DNA of 32,927 nucleotides from NCBI RefSeq assembly GCF_030386795.1, contig NZ_JANUQM010000028.1, forward strand, positions 1-32,927. The letters are read 5' to 3'. Below are positions 1 through 7,814 of this stretch, piece by piece. Position 1 is the first letter of the stretch, and every line of letters starts with the position of its first letter. Both the position numbers and the translations under genes were made by a program. The DNA comes from Streptomyces sp. S.PNR 29. GTDB lineage: Bacteria > Actinomycetota > Actinomycetes > Streptomycetales > Streptomycetaceae. A model generated the notes under the pieces. That model saw nothing but the letters and a program-made list of their open reading frames with translations. It did not search any database and was not told the origin of the DNA.

Positions 1-240
1 TTCCTTTGTACTCACCCTCTCGGGCTTTCCTCCGGGCGCTTCCCTTCGGTGTTTCCGACTCTATCAGATCTTTTCTCGATCCGATTTCCTCGGTGCCTTC
101 CGGAGTTCACGCTCTCGCGCTTTCCCTTTCCGGCGGTTCCGACTTTATCAGAGGTTCTGAGTCGGAATTTCCGTCCCGTCCGGTGAGTCACTCCGGCGCA
201 CGAGGTGGCCGGGTGCCCGTCTGGGAGGAGTTGTAAACGT
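1..240 (-). promoter_or_regulatory. Probable rRNA operon promoter/leader region (operon lies beyond the left edge)
   Basis: Read on the minus strand, this segment holds two imperfect copies of a block centred on TCTGATARAGTCGGAAMC (plus-strand cores 135-154 and 51-70, 84 nt apart). Each contains a -10-like hexamer, TAAAGT and TAGAGT. The stretch nearest the window edge (GGAGGAAAGCCCGAGAGG, then GTGAGTACAAAGGAA) matches my memory of the region just upstream of Streptomyces 16S rRNA genes, which carry several tandem promoters. No -35 elements are convincing. The rRNA genes are not in the window, so the assignment is recognition plus inference. The 76-codon plus-strand reading frame here is not believed to be a gene. 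Confidence 0.6.
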
Positions 241-243
241 ACT

Positions 244-283
244 GGAGCGGGGCGCCCCGATGCAAATCGAGGCGCCCCGCTCC
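244..283 (-). terminator. Terminator hairpin downstream of RNase J
   Basis: A perfect 13-bp inverted repeat (arms 244-256 and 271-283, 14-nt loop with a further 3-bp pairing) starts about 30 nt after the RNase J stop. There is no long U-tract, which is usual in Streptomyces. It separates RNase J transcription from the presumed rRNA promoters immediately beyond. Confidence 0.8.
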
Positions 284-314
284 CAGTTCACGCGGACGTC
301 GGTCCGACGGTCCG

Positions 315-2000
315 TCAGACCTCCACCACCACAGGCAGGATCATCGGCCGGCGTCGGTAGGTGTCCGAGACCCACTTGCCCAGGGTCCTCCTCACCAGCT
401 GCTGCAACTGGTGGGGTTCCACGATGCCTTCCTGGGCGGAGCGTTCGAGGGACTCCGTGATCTTGGGGATCACGTCGCCGAAGGCCGAGTCCTCGATGCC
501 GGATCCACGGGCCTGGATGTGCGGGCCGCCCGTGATCTTGCCGGTGGACGAGTCGATGACCACGAAGACCGAGATGATGCCCTCGTCGCCCAGGATCTTG
601 CGGTCCTTCAGGGCCGGTTCGCCGACGTCGCCCACCGAGAGGCCGTCGACGTACACGTAACCGGCCTGGACCTTGCCGGAGATCTTCGCCTTGCCCTCGA
701 CGAGGTCCACGGCGACGCCGTCCTCGGCGATGACGATGCGGTCGTGCGGGACCCCGGTGAGGGCGCCCAGTTCGGCGTTGGCGCGCAGGTGGCGCCACTC
801 GCCGTGGACCGGCATCAGGTTCCTCGGGCGGCAGATGTTGTAGAAGTACAGCAGTTCGCCGGCTGAGGCGTGGCCCGAGACGTGGACCTTGGCGTTGCCC
901 TTGTGGACGACGTTCGCGCCCCAGCGGGTCAGGCCGTTGATGACGCGGTAGACCGCGTTCTCGTTGCCGGGGATCAGCGACGACGCGAGGATCACCGTGT
1001 CGCCCTCGACGATGCGGATCTGGTGGTCCCGGTTGGCCATGCGGGACAGGGCCGCCATCGGTTCGCCCTGGGAGCCCGTGCAGACCAGGACGACTTCGTT
1101 GTCGGGGAGGTCGTCCAGTGTCTTGACGTCCACCACCAGGCCCGGAGGGACCTTCAGGTAGCCCAGGTCCCTCGCGATGCCCATGTTGCGGACCATCGAG
1201 CGGCCGACGAAGGCGACCCGGCGGCCGTACTCGTAGGCCGCGTCCAGGATCTGCTGGATGCGGTGGACGTGGCTGGCGAAGCTCGCCACGATGATCCGCT
1301 TGCGGGCACCGGCGAAGACCTGGCGCAGGACGTTGGAGATGTCCCGCTCGTGCGGGGTGAAGCCGGGGACCTCGGCGTTGGTGGAGTCGGCGAGGAGGAG
1401 GTCGATTCCCTCCTCGCTCAGCCGGGCGAACGCATGGAGATCCGTCAGGCGGTTGTCCAGCGGGAGCTGGTCCATCTTGAAGTCGCCGGTGTGGACCACC
1501 ATGCCCGCGGGGGTGCGGATGGCGACGGCCAGCGCGTCCGGGATCGAGTGGTTGACCGCGATGAACTCACAGTCGAAGGGGCCCACGCGCTCGCGGTTTC
1601 CTTCCGCCACCTCCAGGGTGTACGGGCGGATGCGGTGCTCCTGGAGCTTGGCCTCGATGAGGGCGAGGGTCAGCTTGGAGCCGATCAGCGGGATGTCCGG
1701 CTTCTCGCGGAGGAGGTAGGGGACGCCGCCGATGTGGTCCTCGTGGCCGTGCGTGAGGACGATGCCCTCGATGTCGTCGAGACGGTCCCGGATCGACGAG
1801 AAGTCCGGCAGGATCAGGTCGATTCCGGGCTGCTCCTCCTCGGGGAAGAGCACTCCGCAGTCGACGATCAGCAAGCGGCCGCCGTATTCGAAGACCGTCA
1901 TGTTCCGGCCGATCTCACCGAGACCGCCCAGTGGAGTGACCCGCAGGCCACCTTCGGGGAGCGGCGGGGGCGGGGCCAGTTCGGGATGCGGATGACTCAA
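315..2000 (-). CDS. rnj: Ribonuclease J
   Basis: Metallo-beta-lactamase/beta-CASP ribonuclease of 561 aa, the usual length. RNase J has 5'-3' exonuclease and endonuclease activity and acts in mRNA decay and rRNA maturation. The zinc-binding motif THGHEDH is at residues 83-89, followed by further metal ligands in the HSIPD and HTGDFKMD segments and the beta-CASP motifs around GSQGEPMAALSR and HVSGHAS. The C-terminal domain runs to the last residues (PVVVEV). Translation starts at TTG (1998-2000) with GGAGAG about eight bases upstream; the residues that follow, SHPHPE, match my memory of the S. coelicolor protein. It lies 154 nt downstream of dapA with a hairpin between, so it may be co-transcribed or separately controlled. 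A terminator follows it. Confidence 0.96.
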   Translation of the reverse strand: MSHPHPELAPPPPLPEGGLRVTPLGGLGEIGRNMTVFEYGGRLLIVDCGVLFPEEEQPGIDLILPDFSSIRDRLDDIEGIVLTHGHEDHIGGVPYLLREKPDIPLIGSKLTLALIEAKLQEHRIRPYTLEVAEGNRERVGPFDCEFIAVNHSIPDALAVAIRTPAGMVVHTGDFKMDQLPLDNRLTDLHAFARLSEEGIDLLLADSTNAEVPGFTPHERDISNVLRQVFAGARKRIIVASFASHVHRIQQILDAAYEYGRRVAFVGRSMVRNMGIARDLGYLKVPPGLVVDVKTLDDLPDNEVVLVCTGSQGEPMAALSRMANRDHQIRIVEGDTVILASSLIPGNENAVYRVINGLTRWGANVVHKGNAKVHVSGHASAGELLYFYNICRPRNLMPVHGEWRHLRANAELGALTGVPHDRIVIAEDGVAVDLVEGKAKISGKVQAGYVYVDGLSVGDVGEPALKDRKILGDEGIISVFVVIDSSTGKITGGPHIQARGSGIEDSAFGDVIPKITESLERSAQEGIVEPHQLQQLVRRTLGKWVSDTYRRRPMILPVVVEV

Positions 2001-2021
2001 AAGACTCTCTCCTCACCACAA

Positions 2022-2050
2022 GCGCCACGTACCGGTGAGGCACGTGGCGC
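2022..2050 (-). promoter_or_regulatory. Hairpin in the leader of RNase J
   Basis: A 9-bp inverted repeat (GCGCCACGT at 2022-2030, ACGTGGCGC at 2042-2050, 11-nt loop) ends about eight bases before the RNase J Shine-Dalgarno sequence. It could be a terminator for dapA transcripts or a leader structure that controls RNase J. A weaker hairpin (2090-2106) lies nearer the dapA stop codon. Confidence 0.45.
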
Positions 2051-2154
2051 GCGTGACGTTCGTGCAGAAGCAGTTGTGGTTGGGGCGCAGGCACCGGTGG
2101 CCTGCCTATTCAGTTGTGAAGCATGTCTGCGCGTGGCTCGCGCGAAGTCTGGTG

Positions 2155-3054
2155 CTAGAGCTGTACCCCGCCCGCGGCAAGATCGATCTTGAGCTGCTCG
2201 ATCTCTTCGGGCGTGCACTCGACCATGGGGGCGCGCAGCGGACCGGCGGGCAGGCCCTGGAGGGCGAGCGCGGCCTTCGTCGTCATCACGCCCTGGGTAC
2301 GGAACATGCCCGTGTAGACCGGGAGCAGCTTCTGGTGGATCTCGGTCGCCTTCTGGACGTCACCGGCGACGTACGCGTCGACCATGGCGCGCAGCTCGGG
2401 GGTGACGACGTGGCCGACGACCGAGACGAAGCCGACCGCGCCGACGGAGAGCAGGGGCAGGTTCAGCATGTCGTCGCCGGAGTACCAGGCGAGGCCGGAG
2501 CGCGCGATGGCCCAGCTGGCGCGGCCGAGGTCACCCTTGGCGTCCTTGTTGGCGACGATTCTTGGGTGCTCGGCGAGGCGGACGAGCGTCTCCGTGTTGA
2601 TCGGGACGCCGCTGCGGCCGGGGATGTCGTAGAGCATGACCGGCAGCTCGGTGGTGTCGGCGATGGCCTTGAAGTGCCGGTAGAGACCCTCCTGCGGGGG
2701 CTTGTTGTAGTACGGCGTGACGACCAGCAGGCCGTGCGCGCCCACCCGCTGCGCCGCGCGGGCGAGCTCGATGCTGTGGTGGGTGTCGTTGGTGCCGACG
2801 CCGGCGACTACGTGGGCGCGGTCGCCGACCGCCTCCAGGACGGCTCGTACGAGATCCGATTTCTCCGCGTCGCTGGTGGTGGGGGACTCGCCGGTGGTGC
2901 CGTTGATGATCAGGCCGTCGTTGCCTGCGTCCACCAGATGGGCGGCGAGCCGCTGCGCGCCGTCGAGGTCGAGTGCGCCGTCCGCCGTGAAGGGCGTGAC
3001 CATGGCGGTGAGGACCCTCCCGAAGGGGGTCTGCGGAGTGGAGGTCGGAGCCAT
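2155..3054 (-). CDS. dapA: 4-hydroxy-tetrahydrodipicolinate synthase
   Basis: Condenses pyruvate with aspartate semialdehyde, the first committed step of the diaminopimelate/lysine pathway. The protein is a 299-aa TIM barrel. Visible motifs are NGTTGES (51-57), the TPYYNKP segment (113-119) with the proton-relay tyrosine, YDIPGR (142-147), and the Schiff-base lysine K170 in ANKDAKGD. The ATG start at 3054 has no good Shine-Dalgarno sequence, while a -10-like TAGCGT ends only six bases upstream, so the transcript may be leaderless. It sits between thyX and RNase J on the same strand. dapB, the next pathway enzyme, is about 2.6 kb away in another operon. Confidence 0.97.
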   Translation of the reverse strand: MAPTSTPQTPFGRVLTAMVTPFTADGALDLDGAQRLAAHLVDAGNDGLIINGTTGESPTTSDAEKSDLVRAVLEAVGDRAHVVAGVGTNDTHHSIELARAAQRVGAHGLLVVTPYYNKPPQEGLYRHFKAIADTTELPVMLYDIPGRSGVPINTETLVRLAEHPRIVANKDAKGDLGRASWAIARSGLAWYSGDDMLNLPLLSVGAVGFVSVVGHVVTPELRAMVDAYVAGDVQKATEIHQKLLPVYTGMFRTQGVMTTKAALALQGLPAGPLRAPMVECTPEEIEQLKIDLAAGGVQL

Positions 3055-3060
3055 GCTTAC

Positions 3061-3066
3061 ACGCTA
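3061..3066 (-). promoter_or_regulatory. Candidate -10 element of a leaderless dapA promoter
   Basis: The minus-strand hexamer TAGCGT fits the actinobacterial TANNNT pattern and lies six bases before the dapA ATG. Transcription from it would begin at or next to the start codon. The -35 region is poor. Confidence 0.4.
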
Positions 3067-3127
3067 CTCGTTGCTCAGAGCGGGGTCTGCCCTCGGGGCA
3101 GGCGACAAGTCGTGACAGATGGGGAGC

Positions 3128-3163
3128 CCGGCACTGCCTGCTCGGGGGTTCAAGCAGTGCCGG
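3128..3163 (-). terminator. Terminator hairpin downstream of thyX
   Basis: A perfect 10-bp inverted repeat (3128-3137 and 3154-3163, 16-nt loop) lies about 100 nt past the thyX stop and upstream of dapA. It suggests thyX and dapA are separate transcription units. Confidence 0.65.
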
Positions 3164-3264
3164 ACCCGTTTGATCAGGCTAGATGAACTTCTCTAAATGC
3201 CGCAATACGGACACTTCGCCTGATTGACCCGTACATCTGTGCCGGGCGGGAGAACCGGGGTGCG

Positions 3265-4026
3265 TTACGGCGCCACACGCCCGTTCGCGTTGAAGGCCGC
3301 GTACGTGAGGGGCATGAGCTTGGCCCACTCCGCCTCCATCTGCTCGCCGACCATCTCGATCTCCCGCTGCGGGAAGGAGGGGACCTTCGCCAGTTCGTGC
3401 TGGGTGCGCAGGCCGAGGAAGTGCATCAGCGAGCGGGCGTTGCAGGTGGCGTACATCGAGGAGTACAGGCCGACCGGGAGGACCGAGCGGGCGACCTCGC
3501 GGGCCACGCCGGCGGCGAGCATCTGGCGATACGTCCGGTAGGCCTGACGGTAGGACTCCTCCATGGCGTCCCCCACGAGCTGGTGCTGCTCGGGGGTGCC
3601 CTCGACGAACTCGTACTTGCCCGGCCGCCCCTGCTGGACCAGCTTGCGCGAGGCGTCCGGCACGTAGAAGACGGGCTGGAGCTCCCGGTAGCGCCCCGAC
3701 TCCTCGTTGTAGGACCAGCCCACGCGGTGCCGCATGAACTCTCGGAAGACGAAGATCGGGGCGCTGACGAAGAAGGTCATCGAGTTGTGCTCGAACGGGC
3801 TGCCGTGCCGGTCCCGCATCAGGAAGTTGATCAACCCCTTGGAACGCTCCGGGTCCTTCTTCAGCTCGTCCAGGGACTGCTCGCCGAGGGTCGACACACG
3901 GGCTGCGAACAGCACGTCGGAGTCGGCGGCGCTGTGTTTCACCAGCTCAACGGTGACATCACCACGGAGGTCGATCTTGAAGTCTTCGTCGGGAGTCTCG
4001 GTCACGGTTTCGGCGGGCCTTCCCAT
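3265..4026 (-). CDS. thyX: FAD-dependent thymidylate synthase ThyX
   Basis: Makes dTMP from dUMP using methylene-tetrahydrofolate, NADPH and FAD. The ThyX signature RHRxxSxNEESGRY is present: RHR at residues 99-101, then S105 and NEESGRY to 113. The reading frame stays open to 4386, but I chose the ATG at 4026 (MGRPAETV, 253 aa). The protein is then close to normal family length, and a GAGACGAG Shine-Dalgarno-like stretch precedes it. The upstream frame would run into the divergent small gene. A TTGGTG/TAGAGT promoter lies just upstream. The gene is followed by a hairpin and then dapA. Confidence 0.95.
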   Translation of the reverse strand: MGRPAETVTETPDEDFKIDLRGDVTVELVKHSAADSDVLFAARVSTLGEQSLDELKKDPERSKGLINFLMRDRHGSPFEHNSMTFFVSAPIFVFREFMRHRVGWSYNEESGRYRELQPVFYVPDASRKLVQQGRPGKYEFVEGTPEQHQLVGDAMEESYRQAYRTYRQMLAAGVAREVARSVLPVGLYSSMYATCNARSLMHFLGLRTQHELAKVPSFPQREIEMVGEQMEAEWAKLMPLTYAAFNANGRVAP

Positions 4027-4045
4027 CTCGTCTCTTGGCGACGCC

Positions 4046-4073
4046 ACTCTACGACCCGCCACCCGCCCACCAA
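4046..4073 (-). promoter_or_regulatory. Candidate thyX promoter
   Basis: On the minus strand, TTGGTG (4068-4073) is followed after 16 bases by TAGAGT (4046-4051), a good match to the Streptomyces sigma-HrdB -10 pattern. The predicted start of transcription is only about a dozen bases before the thyX ATG. Confidence 0.5.
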
Positions 4074-4191
4074 ACGGTGCGTTCGGTGCCGTGCCGCTAT
4101 GAAGTCGGTGAAACAGGGCACCCCTGGGGCAGTTCGTTCGTCTCTCTTGACGACAGTGATCTGTTCGACCCCCGAAGGAGATGCTCCCCAG

Positions 4192-4431
4192 ATGTACCGC
4201 CGGCGCGAACCAGTTCCGTTCGCCTTCGTCGCCGAAGCCGACAGGTTCCGCAGCAATGTCACTCCCCCGCCCCCTGCGCGGGCGTCCGCCGGTCAGATAG
4301 CCGGGCGCTGGCTGCTGGGGCTGACGATCGTCGCCGCACTCGTGGGCTCCCTGGTGATCGGGATGCCGGCGCTGACGCTCGACCATTCCACCGCGCAGAC
4401 GCAGCAGTCACAGGCGTCCGACAAGCACTGA
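4192..4431 (+). CDS. Small single-pass membrane protein, function unknown
   Basis: 79-aa protein. It has a basic N-terminus (MYRRREP), a proline stretch at 25-28, one hydrophobic segment at about residues 40-58 (WLLGLTIVAALVGSLVI), and a polar tail ending SDKH. A GAAGGAG Shine-Dalgarno sequence ends 11 bases before the ATG; another ATG at 4181 is in a different frame. It is divergent from thyX, with 165 nt between the start codons, and followed by a PH-like membrane protein gene. I recognise it only as a small membrane protein conserved in this Streptomyces gene order, and see no function. Confidence 0.8.
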   Translation: MYRRREPVPFAFVAEADRFRSNVTPPPPARASAGQIAGRWLLGLTIVAALVGSLVIGMPALTLDHSTAQTQQSQASDKH

Positions 4432-4506
4432 GCCGGGACCGCGTCGGCGACGGCCGGCCATGACTCCATCCGGCCCCCGAAGGTGGTGACCAGGGACACA
4501 GGCGGA

Positions 4507-4512
4507 TAACCT
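4507..4512 (+). promoter_or_regulatory. Possible -10 element for the PH-domain gene
   Basis: TAACCT fits TANNNT and lies 40 bases before the GTG start at 4553. The matching -35 (GTGACC at 15 bases or TGGTGA at 17) is weak. Confidence 0.3.
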
Positions 4513-4552
4513 CACCGGGCACAGCCCACGATGGAACGAGTGAGGACCAGCC

Positions 4553-5104
4553 GTGCCCCTGCCCTTCCTGACGGCCGACCGCGCCTTCGAGGCGGCGGAC
4601 GATGTCGCCCTGCCGCACGAAGACCGCGACCGCTGGCTGCGGCCCTACCGTCCCGGCCCGTGGCGTGTCGGGGCGGCGGCGCTGTTGCTGCTGCTCGCCT
4701 CGTTCGTGCTGTTCGCGGCGGTCATCATCGCGGCGACCGGGCCCCTGTCCGAGGGCGGGGTGGTCTTCGGCATCGCCCTGGCCTTCATCGCCGTCGCTCT
4801 GCGGCTGCTGCGCGTGGGCGTGTGGGTGAGCGCGCGCGGGCTGCGTCACGTCGGCTTCTTCGGCACGCGTACGGCGCCCTGGGAGCAGGTCGTCAGCGTG
4901 CGGACGCTGCAGCAGCCGGTGCGCTGGCTCGGGCTGCCGCGCACGGTGCAGGGGCAGGCGCTGGTGCTCGTACGGCGGGGGCGTGCGGCGGACGCCGTAC
5001 CGCCGCTGCTGACCACGCACAACGCGGACTTCCTGGCCCGGCCCGAGGCGTTCGACCGGGCGGCCGACTCGGTGGAGGTGTGGGCCGAGGAATACCGGCG
5101 CTGA
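4553..5104 (+). CDS. PH-domain-like integral membrane protein
   Basis: 183-aa protein of unknown function. An N-terminal soluble stretch is followed by two transmembrane helices at about residues 39-63 and 68-88. The beta-rich C-terminal half begins VWVSARGLRHVGFFGTRTAPWEQV, broken here only by spacing: the segment around VSARGL and WEQVVSV is typical of bacterial PH (bPH_6/DUF2581-like) domains. The start is the GTG at 4553, with GAGGA at the proper distance. It ends at a long palindromic terminator shared with the convergent TPR gene. The family assignment rests on overall pattern, so it is less certain than the membrane topology. Confidence 0.82.
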   Translation: MPLPFLTADRAFEAADDVALPHEDRDRWLRPYRPGPWRVGAAALLLLLASFVLFAAVIIAATGPLSEGGVVFGIALAFIAVALRLLRVGVWVSARGLRHVGFFGTRTAPWEQVVSVRTLQQPVRWLGLPRTVQGQALVLVRRGRAADAVPPLLTTHNADFLARPEAFDRAADSVEVWAEEYRR

Positions 5105-5119
5105 GCAGCCCCTTTTCAT

Positions 5120-5161
5120 GCCGGCGGGGCCGGACCACGATCGTGGTCCGGCCCCGCCGGC
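5120..5161. terminator. 42-bp perfect palindrome, bidirectional terminator
   Basis: Positions 5120-5161 form an uninterrupted self-complementary palindrome centred on CGATCG, so either strand can fold into a hairpin with almost no loop. It lies 15 nt after the plus-strand PH-domain gene and 13 nt after the end of the minus-strand TPR gene, the expected place for a terminator serving two convergent units. Confidence 0.85.
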
Positions 5162-5174
5162 GTGAGCGCGTGCG

Positions 5175-5630
5175 TCAGGCGGTCTCGGTCTGCCTGCCGT
5201 CATGCAGGGCGATGGCCTTCTGCATCGCCTTGCGGGCGCGCGGGGTGTCACGCGCGTCGTGGTAGGCGACAGCGAGCCGGAACCAGCTGCGCCAGTCGTC
5301 GGGGGCCGCCTCCGTCTCGGCCTTGCGCCGGGCGAAGACCTCGTCGGCCGAGTCGCGGTCGATCCGGCCGCTGGGGGTGCGTTTCAGCTCGTCGACGGGC
5401 AGGCCGCCCTCGGCGTCGAGCTCGGCGGCGAGCTGGTTGGCCTTGCGGACGAACTGGGTGTTCTTCCACAGGAACCACAGGCCGATCACCGGCAGGATCA
5501 GCACCGCGATCCCGAAGGTGACGGTGAGCGGCGTGCCCGTCTCGATGAGCATCACACCGCGGCTGCCGACCAGGAGGAAGTAGAAGACCAGGACGGCGGC
5601 CGTGACGGCGTAGGAGATCTTCGCGCGCAT
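5175..5630 (-). CDS. Membrane protein with C-terminal TPR-like motif
   Basis: 151 aa. Two hydrophobic helices (about 5-27 and 36-54) are followed by a charged linker and a C-terminal TPR-like pair of helices (WRSWFRLAVAYHDARD, then RARKAMQKAIAL). It is likely a membrane-anchored scaffold, with no enzymatic motif. It starts at ATG 22 nt after the dapB stop and is the last gene of the pnp-M16-dapB operon. Homologues sit next to dapB in other Streptomyces, as far as I recall. Function unknown. Confidence 0.85.
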   Translation of the reverse strand: MRAKISYAVTAAVLVFYFLLVGSRGVMLIETGTPLTVTFGIAVLILPVIGLWFLWKNTQFVRKANQLAAELDAEGGLPVDELKRTPSGRIDRDSADEVFARRKAETEAAPDDWRSWFRLAVAYHDARDTPRARKAMQKAIALHDGRQTETA

Positions 5631-5652
5631 GACTGTCTCGCGGGTCCTGGTG

Positions 5653-6405
5653 TCAGCCGAGGTCCAGGAAGTGCTCCAGGCCGAAGGTCAGGCCCGGAGT
5701 GCTCACCACCCGGCGCGCACCCAGCAGGATGCCCGGCATGAAGCTGCTGTGGTGGAGGGAGTCGTGGCGGACGGTGAGGGTCTCGCCCTCGCCGCCGAGC
5801 AGGACCTCCTGGTGGGCCAGCAGGCCGCGCAGCCGGACCGCGTGCACCGGGACGCCGTCGACGCTGGCGCCACGGGCGCCGTCCAGGGCCGTCACCGTGG
5901 CGTCCGGGGCGGGGGCGCTGCCGGCCTGGCGGCGGGCCTCGGCGATGAGCTGGGCGGTGCGCGTGGCGGTTCCGCTGGGGGCGTCGACCTTGTTCGGGTG
6001 GTGCAGTTCGACGACCTCGACGGACTCGAAGTAGGGGGCGGCGATCTGCGCGAACTTCATGGTCAGGACGGCACCGATGGAGAAGTTGGGCGCGATGAGC
6101 ACGCCCGTCTCCGGGGACTGGGCCAGCCAGCCCTTCAGCTGCGCGAGGCGCTCGTCGGTCCAGCCCGTCGTACCGACGACGGCGTGGATACCGTGGCGTA
6201 CGCAGAAGTCGAGGTTGCCCATGACCGAGGCGGGCGTGGTCAGCTCGACCGCGACCTGGGCACCGGTCTCGGCCAGTGTCTCCAGCTTGTCGCCCCGGCC
6301 GAGGGCGGCGACGAGCTCCATGTCCTCGGCGGCCTCGACCGCCCGTACCGCCTCGGATCCGATCCGGCCCTTGGCACCGAGGACCGCCACGCGCAGCTTG
6401 CTCAT
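5653..6405 (-). CDS. dapB: 4-hydroxy-tetrahydrodipicolinate reductase
   Basis: Reduces the DapA product with NAD(P)H in the diaminopimelate/lysine pathway. The 250-aa protein begins MSKLRVAVLGAKGRIG with the Rossmann glycine motif (GAKGRIG, 10-16). VGTTGW (77-82) and the catalytic HHPNKVDAPSGTA segment (135-147, with H135/H136 and K139) follow. The ATG at 6405 was chosen because it begins the Rossmann strand. The frame continues upstream into the M16 gene, but those residues are a shadow. It is 29 nt downstream of the M16 peptidase and 22 nt upstream of the TPR gene, so the three are likely co-transcribed with pnp. Confidence 0.96.
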   Translation of the reverse strand: MSKLRVAVLGAKGRIGSEAVRAVEAAEDMELVAALGRGDKLETLAETGAQVAVELTTPASVMGNLDFCVRHGIHAVVGTTGWTDERLAQLKGWLAQSPETGVLIAPNFSIGAVLTMKFAQIAAPYFESVEVVELHHPNKVDAPSGTATRTAQLIAEARRQAGSAPAPDATVTALDGARGASVDGVPVHAVRLRGLLAHQEVLLGGEGETLTVRHDSLHHSSFMPGILLGARRVVSTPGLTFGLEHFLDLG

Positions 6406-6434
6406 CTCACTTGCCTTCTTGTCGAAAGGGGGCG

Positions 6435-7814
6435 TCAGGCGACGGCGTCCTGGAGCCGGGAGGCCTGCTTGTCCTTCAGCGGGCCGATGACCGACAGCGA
6501 GGGCCGCCGTCCCAGGATGTCGCGGGCGACCGAGCGGACGTCGTCCGGGGTGACCGAGGCTATCCGGGCCAGCATGTCGTCGACCGACATCTGCTCGCCC
6601 CAGCACAGCTCGCTCTTGCCGATGCGGTTCATCAGCGCGCCGGTGTCCTCCAGGCCGAGGACGGTGGAGCCCTGGAGCTGACCGATGGCGCGGCCGATCT
6701 CGTCGTCGGACAGACCGTGCTCGGCGACGTGGTCGAGTTCGTCGCGGCAGATCTTCAGCACGTCGTGGACCTGGTTCGGGCGGCAGCCCGCGTACACGCC
6801 GAACAGGCCGCAGTCGGCGAATCCGGAGGTGTACGAGTACACGCTGTAGGCCAGGCCCCGTTTCTCCCTGACCTCCTGGAACAGGCGGGACGACATCCCG
6901 CCGCCGAGGGCCGTGTTCAGCACGCCGAGGGACCAGCGGCGCTCGTCCGTGCGGGACAGGCCCGGCATGCCCAGGACGACGTGGGCCTGTTCGGTCTTGC
7001 GGCCGATGAGGTCGACCCGGCCGGCGGTGCGGACGGCGCGCTGCCCGGCGCGCGGGGCGACGGGGGTCGCGTCGAGGCTCTTGAAGGCGCCCGCCTTGTC
7101 GAAGGCGGCGCGGACCTGTCGTACGACCTTGTTGTGGTCGATGTTGCCTGCGCAGGCGACCACCAGGTGGGTAGGGTCGTAGTGCTTCTTGTAGAAGCGG
7201 CGGATGCGGTCGGCCGTGAGGGCGTTGACGGTGTCGACCGTGCCGAGGACCGGGCGGCCGAGCGGGTGGTCGCCGAACATGGTCTGCGCGAAGAGGTCGT
7301 GGACGCAGTCGCCCGGGTCGTCCTCCGTCATGGCGATCTCTTCGAGGATGGCGCCGCGCTCGACGTTGACGTCCTCTTCGAGGATCAGCGAGCCGGTGAG
7401 CATGTCGCAGACGACGTCGATGGCGAGCGGCAGGTCGGTGTCGAGCACGCGCGCGTAGTAGCACGTGTACTCCTTCGCCGTGAACGCGTTCATCTCGCCG
7501 CCGACGGCGTCGATGGCGGAGGAGATGTCCAGGGCGGACCTGCGGGTCGTCCCCTTGAAGAGCAGGTGCTCCAGGTAGTGCGTGGCGCCGTTCAGAGACG
7601 GGGTCTCGTCGCGGGAGCCGACGTGCGCCCAGATGCCGAAGGTCGCCGAGCGGACCGAGGGCAGGGTCTCGGTGACGATGCGCAGGCCACCGGGGAGGGT
7701 GGTTTTGCGGACCGTGCCGATGCCGTTGGTGCCCTTGATGAGGGTTTGGGTACGGGCGACGGCCCGCGCCTCCGAAGAGGTGCGGGCCGTCGCCTGGGCG
7801 TTACGGGACGTCAC
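6435..7814 (-). CDS. M16 family zinc metallopeptidase (pitrilysin/MPP-beta like)
   Basis: 459-aa peptidase. The inverted zinc motif HxxEH is seen as HYLEH (residues 79-83), with the second glutamate expected about 76 residues later. The R/Y pair expected for the C-terminal half lies around GLAYSVYSY. Members are soluble proteases acting on small peptides; the bacterial substrate is unknown. The GTG start overlaps the pnp stop (GTGA, 7811-7814), so translation is probably coupled to PNPase. The pnp-M16 pairing is widespread in Gram-positive bacteria, which suggests the two are co-expressed rather than mechanistically linked. Confidence 0.94.
   Translation of the reverse strand: MTSRNAQATARTSSEARAVARTQTLIKGTNGIGTVRKTTLPGGLRIVTETLPSVRSATFGIWAHVGSRDETPSLNGATHYLEHLLFKGTTRRSALDISSAIDAVGGEMNAFTAKEYTCYYARVLDTDLPLAIDVVCDMLTGSLILEEDVNVERGAILEEIAMTEDDPGDCVHDLFAQTMFGDHPLGRPVLGTVDTVNALTADRIRRFYKKHYDPTHLVVACAGNIDHNKVVRQVRAAFDKAGAFKSLDATPVAPRAGQRAVRTAGRVDLIGRKTEQAHVVLGMPGLSRTDERRWSLGVLNTALGGGMSSRLFQEVREKRGLAYSVYSYTSGFADCGLFGVYAGCRPNQVHDVLKICRDELDHVAEHGLSDDEIGRAIGQLQGSTVLGLEDTGALMNRIGKSELCWGEQMSVDDMLARIASVTPDDVRSVARDILGRRPSLSVIGPLKDKQASRLQDAVA

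Noticed and set aside
6..236. 76-codon plus-strand frame
   Set aside because: No ribosome-binding site or family resemblance, and the DNA looks like the rRNA promoter region read backwards.
870..2192. 440-codon plus-strand frame over RNase J
   Set aside because: Shadow of the RNase J gene.
4027..4386. 120-residue N-terminal extension of ThyX
   Set aside because: Low-complexity, beyond family length, and overlaps the divergent small membrane-protein gene and the thyX promoter.
5653..7464. 603-codon frame as a fused DapB
   Set aside because: The N-terminal 353 residues are an out-of-frame reading of the M16 gene. DapB begins at 6405 with its Rossmann motif.
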